DNA of 64,000 bases from Mycobacterium sp. ENV421 (GCF_002887815.1 NZ_PDHO01000013.1:84205-148204), one strand, 5' to 3'; positions 42,296 to 50,973 are shown, counted from the first letter of the stretch. A program made the numbers and translations. Notes: generated from the letters alone by a model not told the origin.

Positions 42296-42930
42296 GTCCC
42301 CAGCTGCCCGCGAACGGCGTCGATGCAGACCAGACGGATGTCGTCGCGTCGGATCGTCGCCCACCGCCCCGGCGTCATGGCGAAACCCACCATGGTGTCG
42401 GGGCGGTCGCGTCGCAGCTCGACGGTTCTGACGGTCTCGAGGTAGGGCAGCGACCGCGTCACCGCCAGCGACGCGGCGTTGTCATGCCAGGCCCTGGTGA
42501 CCGCGAGATCGGCGTCGAAGCCGGCGAAGATCACATGCAGAGCCGCCTGGCGGACCTCCTTTCCGAGGCCGCGGCCCTGATGCGCCAGGCCTAGCCAGGA
42601 GCCGGTGGTCAGCCGGCGGTTGTCCGGAAAGTCCTCGGCGTGAATCGAACACATCCCGACCACCGATCCGTCGACCAGTACCGCCAGGTCGAGGTTCCAC
42701 CGTTGGACGGAAGTCTCGGCACGGTTGCGCCAGTAGTACTGCAGGCTGTTGTGCTCCAATTCCGGTGCGGGCACATCGGTCCACGGCTCGGTGAACGGCA
42801 TGGTCGCCGGATCGTGAATACCCTTGGCCGCCAACGATGCCAGCGCCGCGCCCAGCTCGTCACTGACATAGCGCAGCACGATGCGCGGTGTCACCACATC
42901 GAGGTCGAACAGCGGCCAGATATGCGCCAT
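42286..42930 (-). CDS. GNAT-family (RimJ/RimL-like) N-acetyltransferase
   Basis: The 214-residue acetyltransferase has the start VVTPRIVLRYVSDE typical of RimJ/RimL-like proteins, substrate region TTGSWLG and the acetyl-CoA loop AHQGRGLGKEVRQAALHVIF, followed by TRAWHDNAASLAVTRSLPY. ATG at 42930. Divergent from the thioesterase and convergent with adhP. Substrate unknown; candidates are small amines or protein N-termini. Confidence 0.85.
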   Translation of the reverse strand: MAHIWPLFDLDVVTPRIVLRYVSDELGAALASLAAKGIHDPATMPFTEPWTDVPAPELEHNSLQYYWRNRAETSVQRWNLDLAVLVDGSVVGMCSIHAEDFPDNRRLTTGSWLGLAHQGRGLGKEVRQAALHVIFAGFDADLAVTRAWHDNAASLAVTRSLPYLETVRTVELRRDRPDTMVGFAMTPGRWATIRRDDIRLVCIDAVRGQLGTQR

Positions 42931-42975
42931 GCCTGCGATCCGACCACAGGCGGTGTCGGCTCCGAAACCGAATTA

Positions 42976-42988
42976 CGGCATGATGCCG
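42976..42988. promoter_or_regulatory. 13-base palindrome at the thioesterase start
   Basis: CGGCAT-G-ATGCCG at 42976-42988 is a perfect palindrome, ending four bases before the ATG at 42993 and in the 62-base divergent gap. It may be an operator acting on either gene, or hold a promoter part. Confidence 0.3.
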
Positions 42989-42992
42989 GGAA

Positions 42993-43895
42993 ATGAGCAC
43001 ACCCAACGGACCTCAGTCGGTCTTCTGCGTCGGCTTCACCAGGGTCAATGAGGCCGGCATCTCGCTGGATCAACAGGTGAATCAGACGCTCGTCGACCAC
43101 CGCGGTCTGCTGGAGATGCCCGCCTACGCGGTGATGGCCGAATCAGTCACCAGCGGCGCCTACTGGTACACGTTCGCCGAGCCGGTCGCCACCGTGCAGT
43201 CCTGGCTGGCGCTGACGGCCGGTGCCCGACCCGAGGTGGGGGATCGGCTGCACGCGGTGTCGGCCATGGCCCACCGCGACGACAGCCACGGCACCGCCAC
43301 GATGACCATCACCAACGGCTCGCACGACGTCGTCTGCTCGGGCGTGGCCCGCGCCGTCCGGGTCGGCCGCAGCACCGAGGCGCTGCGCGCGCTCGACAAG
43401 GATGCGATCGCCGAACCCGTCGAGACGTTGCCCACCCCGCCCGACGTCGACACAACGGTGTCGGCCATCGATCCGGACTGGGACGGCCGGCGCATCCTGA
43501 CCGCCATCAGTCGCGGGGACATCGCCCGCGGACCCTTGAGCGAACTGCTGGCCATGACCGTCGAAAGCGCCGACGAGCCGATCCTGGCCATCGACCCGCA
43601 GCCATGGATGGCCAACCCGCTTGGCGCCATCCAGGGCGGGGTGATCGCCTCGATCATCGGGCAGGCCTGCTCGCTGGCCGGCCAGGCGCACACCGGCGCG
43701 GGCGATCGCTACACCCTGGCTGACCTGTCGGTTTACTACTTCCGGTCGCCGCCGGTCGACGGGCGGTCCCTCACGCTGGCCACCGCCACCGAACGGGTCG
43801 GCCGCCGGATGGGGACGGTCTCGGCCACCATGACCGACGCTGCGGGTACCCACTACGTCCGGGCTGTCGCCAACATCGCCTACGAGCGGGCATGA
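42993..43895 (+). CDS. PaaI-type thioesterase, double hotdog
   Basis: The 300-residue protein appears to carry two hotdog domains. The second (about 190-300) has NPLGAIQGGVIASIIGQACSLAG, where the more usual HGG of PaaI is QGG, and YTLADLSVYYFRSPPVDG with RVGRRMGTVSATM. It probably hydrolyses acyl-CoA thioesters. The first half has PAYAVMAESVTSGAYWYT and is more diverged. Substrate unknown. Confidence 0.83.
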   Translation: MSTPNGPQSVFCVGFTRVNEAGISLDQQVNQTLVDHRGLLEMPAYAVMAESVTSGAYWYTFAEPVATVQSWLALTAGARPEVGDRLHAVSAMAHRDDSHGTATMTITNGSHDVVCSGVARAVRVGRSTEALRALDKDAIAEPVETLPTPPDVDTTVSAIDPDWDGRRILTAISRGDIARGPLSELLAMTVESADEPILAIDPQPWMANPLGAIQGGVIASIIGQACSLAGQAHTGAGDRYTLADLSVYYFRSPPVDGRSLTLATATERVGRRMGTVSATMTDAAGTHYVRAVANIAYERA

Positions 43896-43900
43896 GCGTT

Positions 43901-43930
43901 TTGACCTGCCCCGATCGTCGCAGGTAAGCT
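43901..43930 (+). promoter_or_regulatory. Promoter of rplM-rpsI
   Basis: TTGACC at 43901-43906 and TAAGCT at 43925-43930 with an 18-base spacer give a good sigma-A-type promoter. The leader is then about 150 bases to the rplM GTG. Confidence 0.55.
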
Positions 43931-43951
43931 GCCACGTTGGCGTGCGGTACG

Positions 43952-43970
43952 CCGCGGTTTCGCACCGCGG
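43952..43970 (+). promoter_or_regulatory. Hairpin in the rplM leader
   Basis: CCGCGGT (43952-43958) pairs with ACCGCGG (43964-43970) around a TTCGC loop, early in the 5' leader of rplM. It may be part of an autogenous ribosomal-protein leader; only the pairing is seen. Confidence 0.45.
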
Positions 43971-44085
43971 GGTAAGCCGGGTTCTCGGGTCAGTGTTGGT
44001 CGCCGAGGAGCAATCCCGACCGTCGCGCTTCGACCGGCACCCGGGTCATACCGGGACTCACCCGAGAAGAAAAGAAGGTAGCGCT

Positions 44086-44525
44086 GTGCCTACGTACACG
44101 CCGAAGGCGGGTGACACCACACGTTCGTGGTACGTCATCGACGCCACCGACGTGGTGCTCGGCCGGCTCGCCGTCGCGGCAGCAAACCTGTTGCGCGGCA
44201 AGCACAAGCCGACATTCACGCCGAATGTGGACGGTGGCGATTTCGTCATCGTCATCAACGCCGACAAGATCGCCGTCAGCGGCGACAAGCTCCAGTCCAA
44301 GATGGCCTACCGTCACTCGGGTTACCCCGGTGGCCTGCGGGCGCGCACCCTCGGCGACGAGATGGAAAAGCATGCCGATCGCGTGGTCGAGAAGGCCATC
44401 GTCGGGATGCTGCCGCACAACAAGCTGAGCCGGCAGATCCAGAAGAAGCTCAAGGTCTACGCGGGCCCGGATCATCCGCACGCCGCCCAGCAGCCGATTC
44501 CGTTCGAGATCAAGCAGGTGGCCCA

Positions 44526-44529
<4 letters not shown>
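44086..44529 (+). CDS. rplM: Ribosomal protein L13
   Basis: Large-subunit assembly protein, 147 residues. It begins MPTYTPKAGDTTRSWYVIDA and contains VLGRLAVAAANLLRGKHKPT, FTPNVDGGDFVIVINADKI, YRHSGYPGGLRARTLGDEM and VVEKAIVGMLPHNKLSRQI. The GTG at 44086 follows AAGAAGGTAG; an upstream frame extends to 43942 but has no homology. The stop overlaps the rpsI start as GTGA. Confidence 0.98.
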
Positions 44530-45047
<518 letters not shown>

Positions 45048-45074
45048 TCTGCCGCGTACATCTACGCAACGGCC

Positions 45075-45123
45075 CACCGGGCGTCGCCAGTCTTTCGGCT
45101 GGAGGCGCCCGGTGCGTCGTTTA
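45075..45123 (+). terminator. Terminator of rplM-rpsI
   Basis: CACCGGGCG (45075-45083) pairs with CGCCCGGTG (45106-45114), with an inner CCAG/CTGG stem, followed by CGTCGTTTAT. Position 28 bases after rpsI and a stem of at least nine perfect pairs support a terminator. Confidence 0.7.
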
Positions 45124-45137
45124 TGACCTGGGTCACA
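45122..45137. promoter_or_regulatory. CRP-like palindrome upstream of the secreted-protein gene
   Basis: TATGA-N6-TCACA at 45122-45137 matches nine of ten positions of the CRP-type consensus TGTGA-N6-TCACA. It lies 225 bases before the ATG at 45363. Binding by mycobacterial Crp/Cmr is an inference. Confidence 0.35.
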
Positions 45138-45362
45138 TGTCGTGTTGCCTGCTCAGCGTGCATGTCCAGAACGAGTGCCACGTTCCGGTTTGAGTCGACC
45201 GCCCTTCGGCAAGCCTCTGAGAGGCCGGCGGCAACGTCGGCTGCCCGAGGTAGGAGGCGGGACCCTTCGGGGGGTCGGTGTTCTCCTTCGGGGCTGTGAG
45301 GTGAGCTGAGTGCTCCCGCAGCTCTGATTCCCTGCCCATCACGCAGAAGAAAAGGAGCGATT

Positions 45363-45821
45363 ATGAACACGTTCACGAAGACGGCCGCTGGTGCGGTTCT
45401 TGGCGGCTCGCTGCTCGTCGCGAGTGGTTTCGGACTCGCGAACGCGGCTCCCGAGGCCCCGGCGCCGCAGCCCCAGGCGCCGCAGGCGGGCGACCAGCTC
45501 AATGTGGGCCTGACCGTCAACGGTGAGCAACTCGGCACCATTCAGAACGTGTCGGTCAGCAGCGCGCAGACCCTGGCCACCAGTGTGTGCCCGGGCGACG
45601 ACCTCTCGTCGAAGCTGCCGCAGCTCGCCAGCAAGGAGATCTCGACCGTTCCGGTGTGCGCCAGCAGCGCCACGGGCGTGAGCTACACGTTCACCCAGGC
45701 CGGACCGGGTAACTCCGAACTGGCTCCCGGCCAGAACGGACACGCCGACGCCGGTATCGGCGCGACCGCCGTGCCCGCCGCCCCGGAGCCTGCCGAGGCG
45801 CCGATGACCGGCAGCCGGTAA
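45363..45821 (+). CDS. Secreted Ala/Pro-rich protein of unknown function
   Basis: The 152-residue protein has a Sec signal peptide (1-28, basic start, hydrophobic core, cleavage expected after ANA). The mature part begins APEAPAPQPQAPQAG, then a compact region NVGLTVNGEQLGTIQNVSVS with two Cys (76 and 99) that could form a disulfide, and ends in a Pro/Ala tail. AAAAGGAG lies seven bases before the ATG. I do not recognise a family. It stands alone between two terminators, so it is a monocistronic transcript with a long leader. Confidence 0.72.
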   Translation: MNTFTKTAAGAVLGGSLLVASGFGLANAAPEAPAPQPQAPQAGDQLNVGLTVNGEQLGTIQNVSVSSAQTLATSVCPGDDLSSKLPQLASKEISTVPVCASSATGVSYTFTQAGPGNSELAPGQNGHADAGIGATAVPAAPEPAEAPMTGSR

Positions 45822-45848
45822 TCGCCGGCCAGCTGAATCCCAGCAGCG

Positions 45849-45881
45849 CACTGCCCGCACCCGCACCGGGTGCGGGCAGTG
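45849..45881 (+). terminator. Terminator after the secreted-protein gene
   Basis: CACTGCCCGCACC (45849-45861) pairs perfectly with GGTGCGGGCAGTG (45869-45881), with a seven-base loop and TTCGTTCT afterwards, 28 bases after the stop codon. One of the best hairpins in the window. Confidence 0.82.
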
Positions 45882-45981
45882 TTCGTTCTCGGTGTCTCGT
45901 TGCCATGTCGGTTTGGCGGCGACACGGCCGTTAACCTCGTTGGTTGTGTTCTGAGCGGCTAGTTGTGAGAAATTTGTCCAC

Positions 45982-47319
45982 ATGGGTCGACTGTTCGGGA
46001 CCGATGGTGTCCGCGGCGTCGCCAACCGAGAACTGACTGCCGAGCTGGGCCTGGCGTTGGGCGCGGCGGCGGCGCGCCGGCTCGCGACCACCCGAAGCTC
46101 CGGCCGGCGCCTCGCGGTCGTCGGCCGTGATCCGCGCGCCAGCGGCGAGATGCTCGAGGCGGCGGTGATCGCCGGTGTGACCAGTGAGGGTGTGGACGCG
46201 CTGCGGGTCGGAGTGTTGCCCACACCGGCGGTCGCCTTTCTGACTGCGGCCTACGGCGCCGATTTCGGTGTGATGATCTCGGCATCGCACAACGCGATGC
46301 CGGACAACGGCATCAAGATTTTCGGCCCCGGCGGACACAAGCTCGACGACGACGCCGAGGATCGGATCGAAGAGCTGGTTGCTCAAGGTCCCGGGTTGCG
46401 TCCGGTCGGTGCCGAGATCGGGCGTGTGCTCGATGCCCGCGATGCGCTGGAGCGCTACCTGCACCACATCCGCGGGGCGGCACCGGTGCGATTGGACGGG
46501 CTGACGGTCGTCGTCGACTGCGCCAACGGCGCCGCGTTCCAGGCCGCGCCGCGCGCTTACCACGCTGCGGGCGCAACCGTGATCGCGATCAACGCCGAAC
46601 CGGACGGCCTGAACATCAACGACGGCTGCGGTTCGACGCACCTGGAGCAGGTGCAGGCCGCGGTGCTGACCCATGGCGCTGATCTCGGTTTAGCGCACGA
46701 CGGCGACGCCGATCGCTGCCTGGCGGTGGACGCCGACGGCCGGGTCGTCGACGGCGACGCCATCATGGTGATCCTCGCCCTGGCCTTGCGCGAGGCCGGT
46801 GAGCTCGCGTCCGAGACGCTGGTGGCCACCGTGATGAGCAATCTCGGGTTGCATATCGCGATGCGTGAAGCCGGTATCACGGTGCGCACCACCGGTGTTG
46901 GTGATCGGTATGTCCTGGAGGAACTGCGCGCCGGGGAGTACTCGCTCGGTGGGGAACAGTCCGGCCACATCGTGATGCCCGCGTTGGGAACGACCGGCGA
47001 CGGCGTCGCCACCGGCTTGCGGTTGATGGCGCGGATGGCGCAGACCGGCTTGTCGCTTGCCGAGCTGGCAGCGCCGATGCAAACGCTGCCGCAGGTGCTC
47101 ATCAATGTCACGGTGGCGGACAAGGCGACGGTCGCCGAAGCGCCCGCGGTGCGGAGCGCGGTACGCGAAGCCGAGGCTGAACTCGGTGACACCGGGCGAA
47201 TTCTGTTGCGCCCATCGGGAACTGAACAGATGGTGCGGGTCATGGTGGAAGCCGCCGACGAAGACACCGCCCGACTGCTGGCGATCCGTGTCGCCGAGTC
47301 GGTCAGCGCCGAAGGCTGA
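45982..47319 (+). CDS. glmM: Phosphoglucosamine mutase
   Basis: Converts glucosamine-6-phosphate to glucosamine-1-phosphate for UDP-GlcNAc. The 445-residue protein has the phosphoserine loop MISASHNAMPDNGIKIF, metal loop DGDADRCLAVD, sugar loop SLGGEQSGHIV and phosphate-binding LLRPSGTEQMVRVMVEA. It starts MGRLFGTDGVRGVANRELTA. Works with GlmS, encoded 4 kb away. Confidence 0.98.
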   Translation: MGRLFGTDGVRGVANRELTAELGLALGAAAARRLATTRSSGRRLAVVGRDPRASGEMLEAAVIAGVTSEGVDALRVGVLPTPAVAFLTAAYGADFGVMISASHNAMPDNGIKIFGPGGHKLDDDAEDRIEELVAQGPGLRPVGAEIGRVLDARDALERYLHHIRGAAPVRLDGLTVVVDCANGAAFQAAPRAYHAAGATVIAINAEPDGLNINDGCGSTHLEQVQAAVLTHGADLGLAHDGDADRCLAVDADGRVVDGDAIMVILALALREAGELASETLVATVMSNLGLHIAMREAGITVRTTGVGDRYVLEELRAGEYSLGGEQSGHIVMPALGTTGDGVATGLRLMARMAQTGLSLAELAAPMQTLPQVLINVTVADKATVAEAPAVRSAVREAEAELGDTGRILLRPSGTEQMVRVMVEAADEDTARLLAIRVAESVSAEG

Positions 47320-47368
47320 CGAAGAAACACCGGGAACCGGTCGGGCGCGCCGTGCGTCATACCCGGAT

Positions 47369-47659
47369 ATGGGTAACACGCGCGTGGACTGCGCCGGGCT
47401 GCGCGCTGCCGCGCAACATTTCGACTCCACCGCCGAGGTGCTCGACGAGGCACTGCGTGGGCAGCTGAGTCGGCTGCGATTCGACGGCGCCGTGGCCGGT
47501 CGTGCGCACGTCGCCCACGGGGATGCGGTGCGGGCGGCGCTGGAGCGGCTGACAGCCACAGTGACGCAGTGGTCGCGGGCTGCCGAGGAAACGGCCGTCG
47601 CGCTGCGGGTCACCGCCGACCGCTACGGTGATGCCGAACTACGTGCGGCGGCGCTGTGA
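47369..47659 (+). CDS. EspC-like type VII secretion substrate (Rv3440c-type)
   Basis: The 96-residue helical protein resembles the EspC/DUF2580 family: VDCAGLRAAAQHFDSTAEVLD, then HVAHGDAVRAALERLTATVTQW and AVALRVTADRYGDAE. Such proteins are small alpha-helical hairpins secreted by ESX systems. ATG at 47369 is 49 bases after glmM; the stop overlaps the next gene's GTG. The family call rests on pattern and position. Confidence 0.72.
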   Translation: MGNTRVDCAGLRAAAQHFDSTAEVLDEALRGQLSRLRFDGAVAGRAHVAHGDAVRAALERLTATVTQWSRAAEETAVALRVTADRYGDAELRAAAL

Positions 47660-49020
47660 CACTGGACGTGGCGTCGCGGCTCGCAGTCGGGCAACCCTCG
47701 GTGGCCAACACCGCGGCCTACGTGGCAGCCTGCCACGCCGTCGGCTATCAGCATCCGGACCTGACTGCGCACGCCGCGCAGATCTTCGAGTGGTACGGCG
47801 GTGACGACGGCTTGGACCTGGCCGCGCTCGACGCCGACTGCATAGCGCTACGGGCCGCATCGGCCGCCGCCGACCAGGCGGTGCGTGTTTCGCGCGACGG
47901 GCTGGCCGCCATGGCGGTGGTGTGGGACGGTGAATCCGGTTCGGCGGCAGACGAATTCATCCGTCGACACTGTGCGGCGGGCGCGGCGGTGGCCGACTCG
48001 TTGCGGGCTGCGGCGCAGAGCTGCGAGGCGCTGCGCGACCGGCTGTCGCGGTCGGTCGACGACAAGGTCCGAGCAGTCGTGTCGATCGATGACCGTCGCG
48101 CCGGCGAGCGGCCGGCATGGCTGACTGCGGCGGCCACCGTGACGGGCGGGGGAGCGGCACGCGAGCAGGCCATCGATGTCGTCGCTCACCAGATCACCCC
48201 GTACGTCGACGCCGACATCCGCACTGATTGGCTCTCCGCCATGCGCGCGGCGATCTCATCGGCGACGTCCGCCTACGCGGATGCGGTGCGGCAGTTGGAT
48301 CATGCTCCGACAACACATTTCGAGGTGCCAGGAGCCTTCGGTGGGCCATCGGCAGGATTCGCTGCTGCTTCACCGCGCACCGCGCCGGCCGCAGCGCCTG
48401 TCCTGCCGCCGTCCGTCGCCGAACCCGGGCGAGCTGCCCCGCCCGCGTTCTCACCGCTGGCGGATACCCCGGCAGATCAACCACTTCCGGCGCAACCGCT
48501 TCCGGCGCAGCTGCCTGCCGAACCGCCGGCGCCGTCCGCTCTGGCCACCCCTCCGTCGGCCGCGATACCGGCCATGCCCGATGTCGGGGGCGGCTTGTCC
48601 GGGCTGGTCGGGCAGATCGCCGACGCGCTCGGAGGGCTGTTCGACGGCATGCCGGATAGCGCGGTGGACGACGTGCCTGCGGGTCTGGACGATTCCGCCG
48701 CCGATGGCGAGCCCGCGCCCGAGGACGATTCCGCCGCCGATGGCGAGCCCGCGCCCGAGGACGATCCCGCCGCCGATGGCGAGCCCCAGGATATCGTCAA
48801 ACCCGACGATGCTGTGCCCGAAGATGATCCGACTGTCGAGGAGTCAGAGACCGCGGGTCAACCGGCCGAGGTACCGCCGCCCAGCCCGGCTGCGGAGGCG
48901 GTCGAAACCGAGCCGCCGCCATCCCAACCCGAGGCACCGGCACCGCCGGTCGTCGAGGAGTCCGATGGCAAGACACCCTGCGAGATAGCCGCCGACGAAC
49001 TACCGCAGGTCGGCCAGTGA
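47656..49020 (+). CDS. WXG-motif protein with acidic/Pro-rich repeat tail (Rv3439c-type)
   Basis: The 454-residue protein has a helical N-terminal half (about 1-220) with W90-D91-G92 in AAMAVVWDGESGSAADEFIR, resembling a WXG-like fold. A long Pro/Ala-rich linker (about 235-300), a short GGGLSGLVGQIADALGGLF segment, and an acidic tail follow. The tail contains three near-identical 12-residue repeats (DDSAADGEPAPE) and ends TPCEIAADELPQVGQ. The GTG start overlaps the EspC-like stop, so the two are coupled. No transmembrane helix is evident. Role unknown; a secreted pair is plausible. Confidence 0.7.
   Translation: MTLDVASRLAVGQPSVANTAAYVAACHAVGYQHPDLTAHAAQIFEWYGGDDGLDLAALDADCIALRAASAAADQAVRVSRDGLAAMAVVWDGESGSAADEFIRRHCAAGAAVADSLRAAAQSCEALRDRLSRSVDDKVRAVVSIDDRRAGERPAWLTAAATVTGGGAAREQAIDVVAHQITPYVDADIRTDWLSAMRAAISSATSAYADAVRQLDHAPTTHFEVPGAFGGPSAGFAAASPRTAPAAAPVLPPSVAEPGRAAPPAFSPLADTPADQPLPAQPLPAQLPAEPPAPSALATPPSAAIPAMPDVGGGLSGLVGQIADALGGLFDGMPDSAVDDVPAGLDDSAADGEPAPEDDSAADGEPAPEDDPAADGEPQDIVKPDDAVPEDDPTVEESETAGQPAEVPPPSPAAEAVETEPPPSQPEAPAPPVVEESDGKTPCEIAADELPQVGQ
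48688..48791 (+). repeat. 36-bp in-frame tandem repeat
   Basis: Units at 48688-48723 and 48724-48759 are identical and a third, 48760-48791, is partial with one C for T. Each encodes DDSAADGEPAPE (third: DDPAADGEPQ). Likely a length-variable tract of the acidic tail. Confidence 0.85.
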
Positions 49021-49038
49021 CCGAATACAGCCCCGCGA

Positions 49039-50079
49039 TCAGGGCAGCAGCTGCTGCAACTCCTCGACCCAGCTGATGTATTCGCCTGCGTCAGTGGTGG
49101 TCGGCGTGGCCAGCAGTGTGGTCACACCGGCCTCGGCGAAGGCGGCGATGCGTTCCTTGACGAAGCCGCGCGGGCCGATCAGGTTCACGTTTCGTACGAG
49201 CTCGTCGGGCACGGCGGCGACCGCCTCGGCCTTGCGGCCGGACAGGAACAGCTCCTGGATGTGATCGGCCACCTCGCCGTACCCGTACCGGGTCGCCAGT
49301 TTGTGGTAGAAATTCTGACCCTTCGCGCCCATGCCGCCGATGTACAGCGCAAGGTGCGGCTTTGCCCAATTCAGCCGTTCCTCGACGTCGTCGCCGATGG
49401 CCAGTGACACTCCGACCATCACATCGAGATCGCCAAGTGCACTGTCGCGCTTGGCGTTTCCGGCGCGCAACGCATCACCCCACACGTCGTTGGCCTTCTC
49501 CGGGTAGAAGAACACCGGCTGCCAGCCTTCGGCGATTTCAGCGGTCAACTCGACGTTCTTCGGGCCCAGTGCGGCGATGGTGATCGGAATCCGTTCGCGG
49601 ACAGGGTGATTGATGATCTGCAGTGGCTTGCCCAATCCGGTGCCCTGGTCGGCGGGCAACGGGATCTGGTAGCTGCGGCCCTGATGCTGGACCCGCTCGC
49701 GACGCCAGACCTGCCGGCAGATGTCGACGACTTCGCGGGTACGGCCGAGCGGGGCGTCGAACGGCACCCCGTGAAAGCCCTCCACCACCTGCGGACCGGA
49801 CGTGCCGATGCCCAGCCGGAAGCGGCCGTCGGACACGAAGTCCAGGCCGGCCGCCGTCATCGCCAGCAGCGACGGCGTCCGGGTGTAGATCGGAAAGACG
49901 CCGGATCCCAGCTCGATCGTCGAGGTCTTGGCGGCCAGGTAACCGAGCTGGCTGACAGCGTCATAGGAGTAGGCCTCGGCGACCAGCGCGATGTCGACCC
50001 CGGCCTTCTCCAACACCACGATGTGATCGACGGCCTCACGAAAGCCGCCCGAATAGTCCAGAAAGATCCCGGTACGCAT
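49039..50079 (-). CDS. LLM-class F420-dependent oxidoreductase (346 residues)
   Basis: A luciferase-like TIM-barrel oxidoreductase, longer than and different from the triplet. Features are MRTGIFLDYSGGFREAVDHI, LAAKTSTIELGSGVFPIYTR, DGRFRLGIGTSGPQVVEGFHG and PLGRTREVVDICRQVWR. ATG at 50079; a perfect inverted repeat lies just upstream. Convergent with the acidic-tail gene, and 42 bases from the hydrolase-like gene on the same strand. Substrate unknown. Confidence 0.88.
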   Translation of the reverse strand: MRTGIFLDYSGGFREAVDHIVVLEKAGVDIALVAEAYSYDAVSQLGYLAAKTSTIELGSGVFPIYTRTPSLLAMTAAGLDFVSDGRFRLGIGTSGPQVVEGFHGVPFDAPLGRTREVVDICRQVWRRERVQHQGRSYQIPLPADQGTGLGKPLQIINHPVRERIPITIAALGPKNVELTAEIAEGWQPVFFYPEKANDVWGDALRAGNAKRDSALGDLDVMVGVSLAIGDDVEERLNWAKPHLALYIGGMGAKGQNFYHKLATRYGYGEVADHIQELFLSGRKAEAVAAVPDELVRNVNLIGPRGFVKERIAAFAEAGVTTLLATPTTTDAGEYISWVEELQQLLP

Positions 50080-50094
50080 CCGGAAAGTAAAACA

Positions 50095-50110
50095 CCAACC
50101 AGTTGGTTGG
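50095..50110. promoter_or_regulatory. CCAACC-AGTT-GGTTGG palindrome (TetR-type operator candidate)
   Basis: Inverted repeat of six perfect bases with a four-base spacer, 15 bases upstream of the LLM oxidoreductase ATG. Palindromes of this style are usual for TetR-family repressors. No TetR gene is adjacent; the nearest is at 53.6 kb. Confidence 0.5.
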
Positions 50111-50121
50111 GCGACGGCGGG

Positions 50122-50973
50122 TTACTTCAGCAGCGCGGCGATCTGGCCTTCGGTCGTCACCGGCGGCGCCTCGGGATCGAGCGCCACGGTCTTCGGCAGC
50201 ACCGCTTCCGGGTCGGCGAACTCGCGGTACGCCTTGTCGCCGGTCAAGTGAAACAGCAGGAAGCCGGTCAGCAGGGCGCGCACCGTCTTCTGGGTGCGCT
50301 TGTCGGAACCCGGCATGCCGAGGACCTTGGCGAACCGGCGCTTCTCGGCCAGCCCGGACGACTCGGCCTTGCTGACGATGTGCAGCACCGAGCCCTTCCA
50401 TGAGTCGGCCAGGTGCAGGGCGTCGGTGCGCAGCGATTGCGGATCGTCGGGCGCGCTGAGCACCAGACCGGGCGCCATGAGCGATGCCGCCGGTTCCTGG
50501 GCGGGGGGACGGGTCACCGACGGAAACAACGCCGCGACCGCCTTGGGTGCGCCCGAGGCCGCACCGGCCAGACCCGCCGCGGCGAACACCGCCGCCGAGC
50601 CGCCGAAGCCGTGTCCGGCCAGGCCCAGTTTGGTCGGATGCACGCTGATCTCGCCGGGGCCCAGTCGCACACCGGTGATGATGTCGAGCGTCGTGCCCAG
50701 GTCGACCGACAGGTTCAGCACCGACGGGGCGAGCCCGCGCTCGGTGCCGGGGGCGGCCGCCACGATGCCCCAGGACGCGAGGTGCTCGAGGGTTTTCACG
50801 TAGTGATCGACATCTGTGAGCCAATCGTGGCCGAAGGCCACACCGGGCAGGTTGAACCCCGACGCGGGGGTGAAGACGATGCCGGGTAACCCGGCAAAGG
50901 CCAGGTCACCGCGCAGAACGTGATGTGGACCGCGGCGCGTCAGCGCCGCGAAGAGCTTGCGTGTCCGGGCCAC
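50122..50973 (-). CDS. Alpha/beta-hydrolase-like protein lacking the nucleophile Ser (Rv3438-type)
   Basis: The 283-residue protein has the fold pattern of chlorophyllase/PAF-acetylhydrolase-like enzymes: NLPGVAFGHDWLTDVDHYVK, LGTTLDIITG and LAGHGFGGSAAVFAAAGLAG. The nucleophile elbow is G120-H-G-F-G, where hydrolases have GHSxG, so the Ser is a Gly. Ser126 nearby is not at the elbow. The same GHGFGG occurs in M. tuberculosis Rv3438 as I recall it, which makes sequencing error unlikely. Activity doubtful. Divergent from glmS. Confidence 0.78.
   Translation of the reverse strand: MARTRKLFAALTRRGPHHVLRGDLAFAGLPGIVFTPASGFNLPGVAFGHDWLTDVDHYVKTLEHLASWGIVAAAPGTERGLAPSVLNLSVDLGTTLDIITGVRLGPGEISVHPTKLGLAGHGFGGSAAVFAAAGLAGAASGAPKAVAALFPSVTRPPAQEPAASLMAPGLVLSAPDDPQSLRTDALHLADSWKGSVLHIVSKAESSGLAEKRRFAKVLGMPGSDKRTQKTVRALLTGFLLFHLTGDKAYREFADPEAVLPKTVALDPEAPPVTTEGQIAALLK

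Larger units (their letters stand above)
45048..45362. other. 315-base intergenic region: terminator plus long leader
   Basis: Contains the rpsI terminator (45075-45114), a CRP-like palindrome (45122-45137) and then about 200 bases rich in short hairpins (for example GCCTC-tga-GAGGC near 45215 and GACCC-ttcg-GGGGGTC near 45270) before the secreted-protein gene. No convincing small gene is visible; the open frames on both strands have no family features. Confidence 0.6.

Noticed and set aside
45200..45320. Possible known riboswitch (c-di-AMP ydaO, TPP, cobalamin or SAM-IV) in the leader.
   Set aside because: A CTGAGAGG segment resembles one TPP element, but the other conserved elements of each class could not be found by eye.
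45133..45342. A 69-codon reverse frame in the gap before the secreted protein.
   Set aside because: No family features or ribosome-binding site; better explained by hairpin-rich leader sequence.
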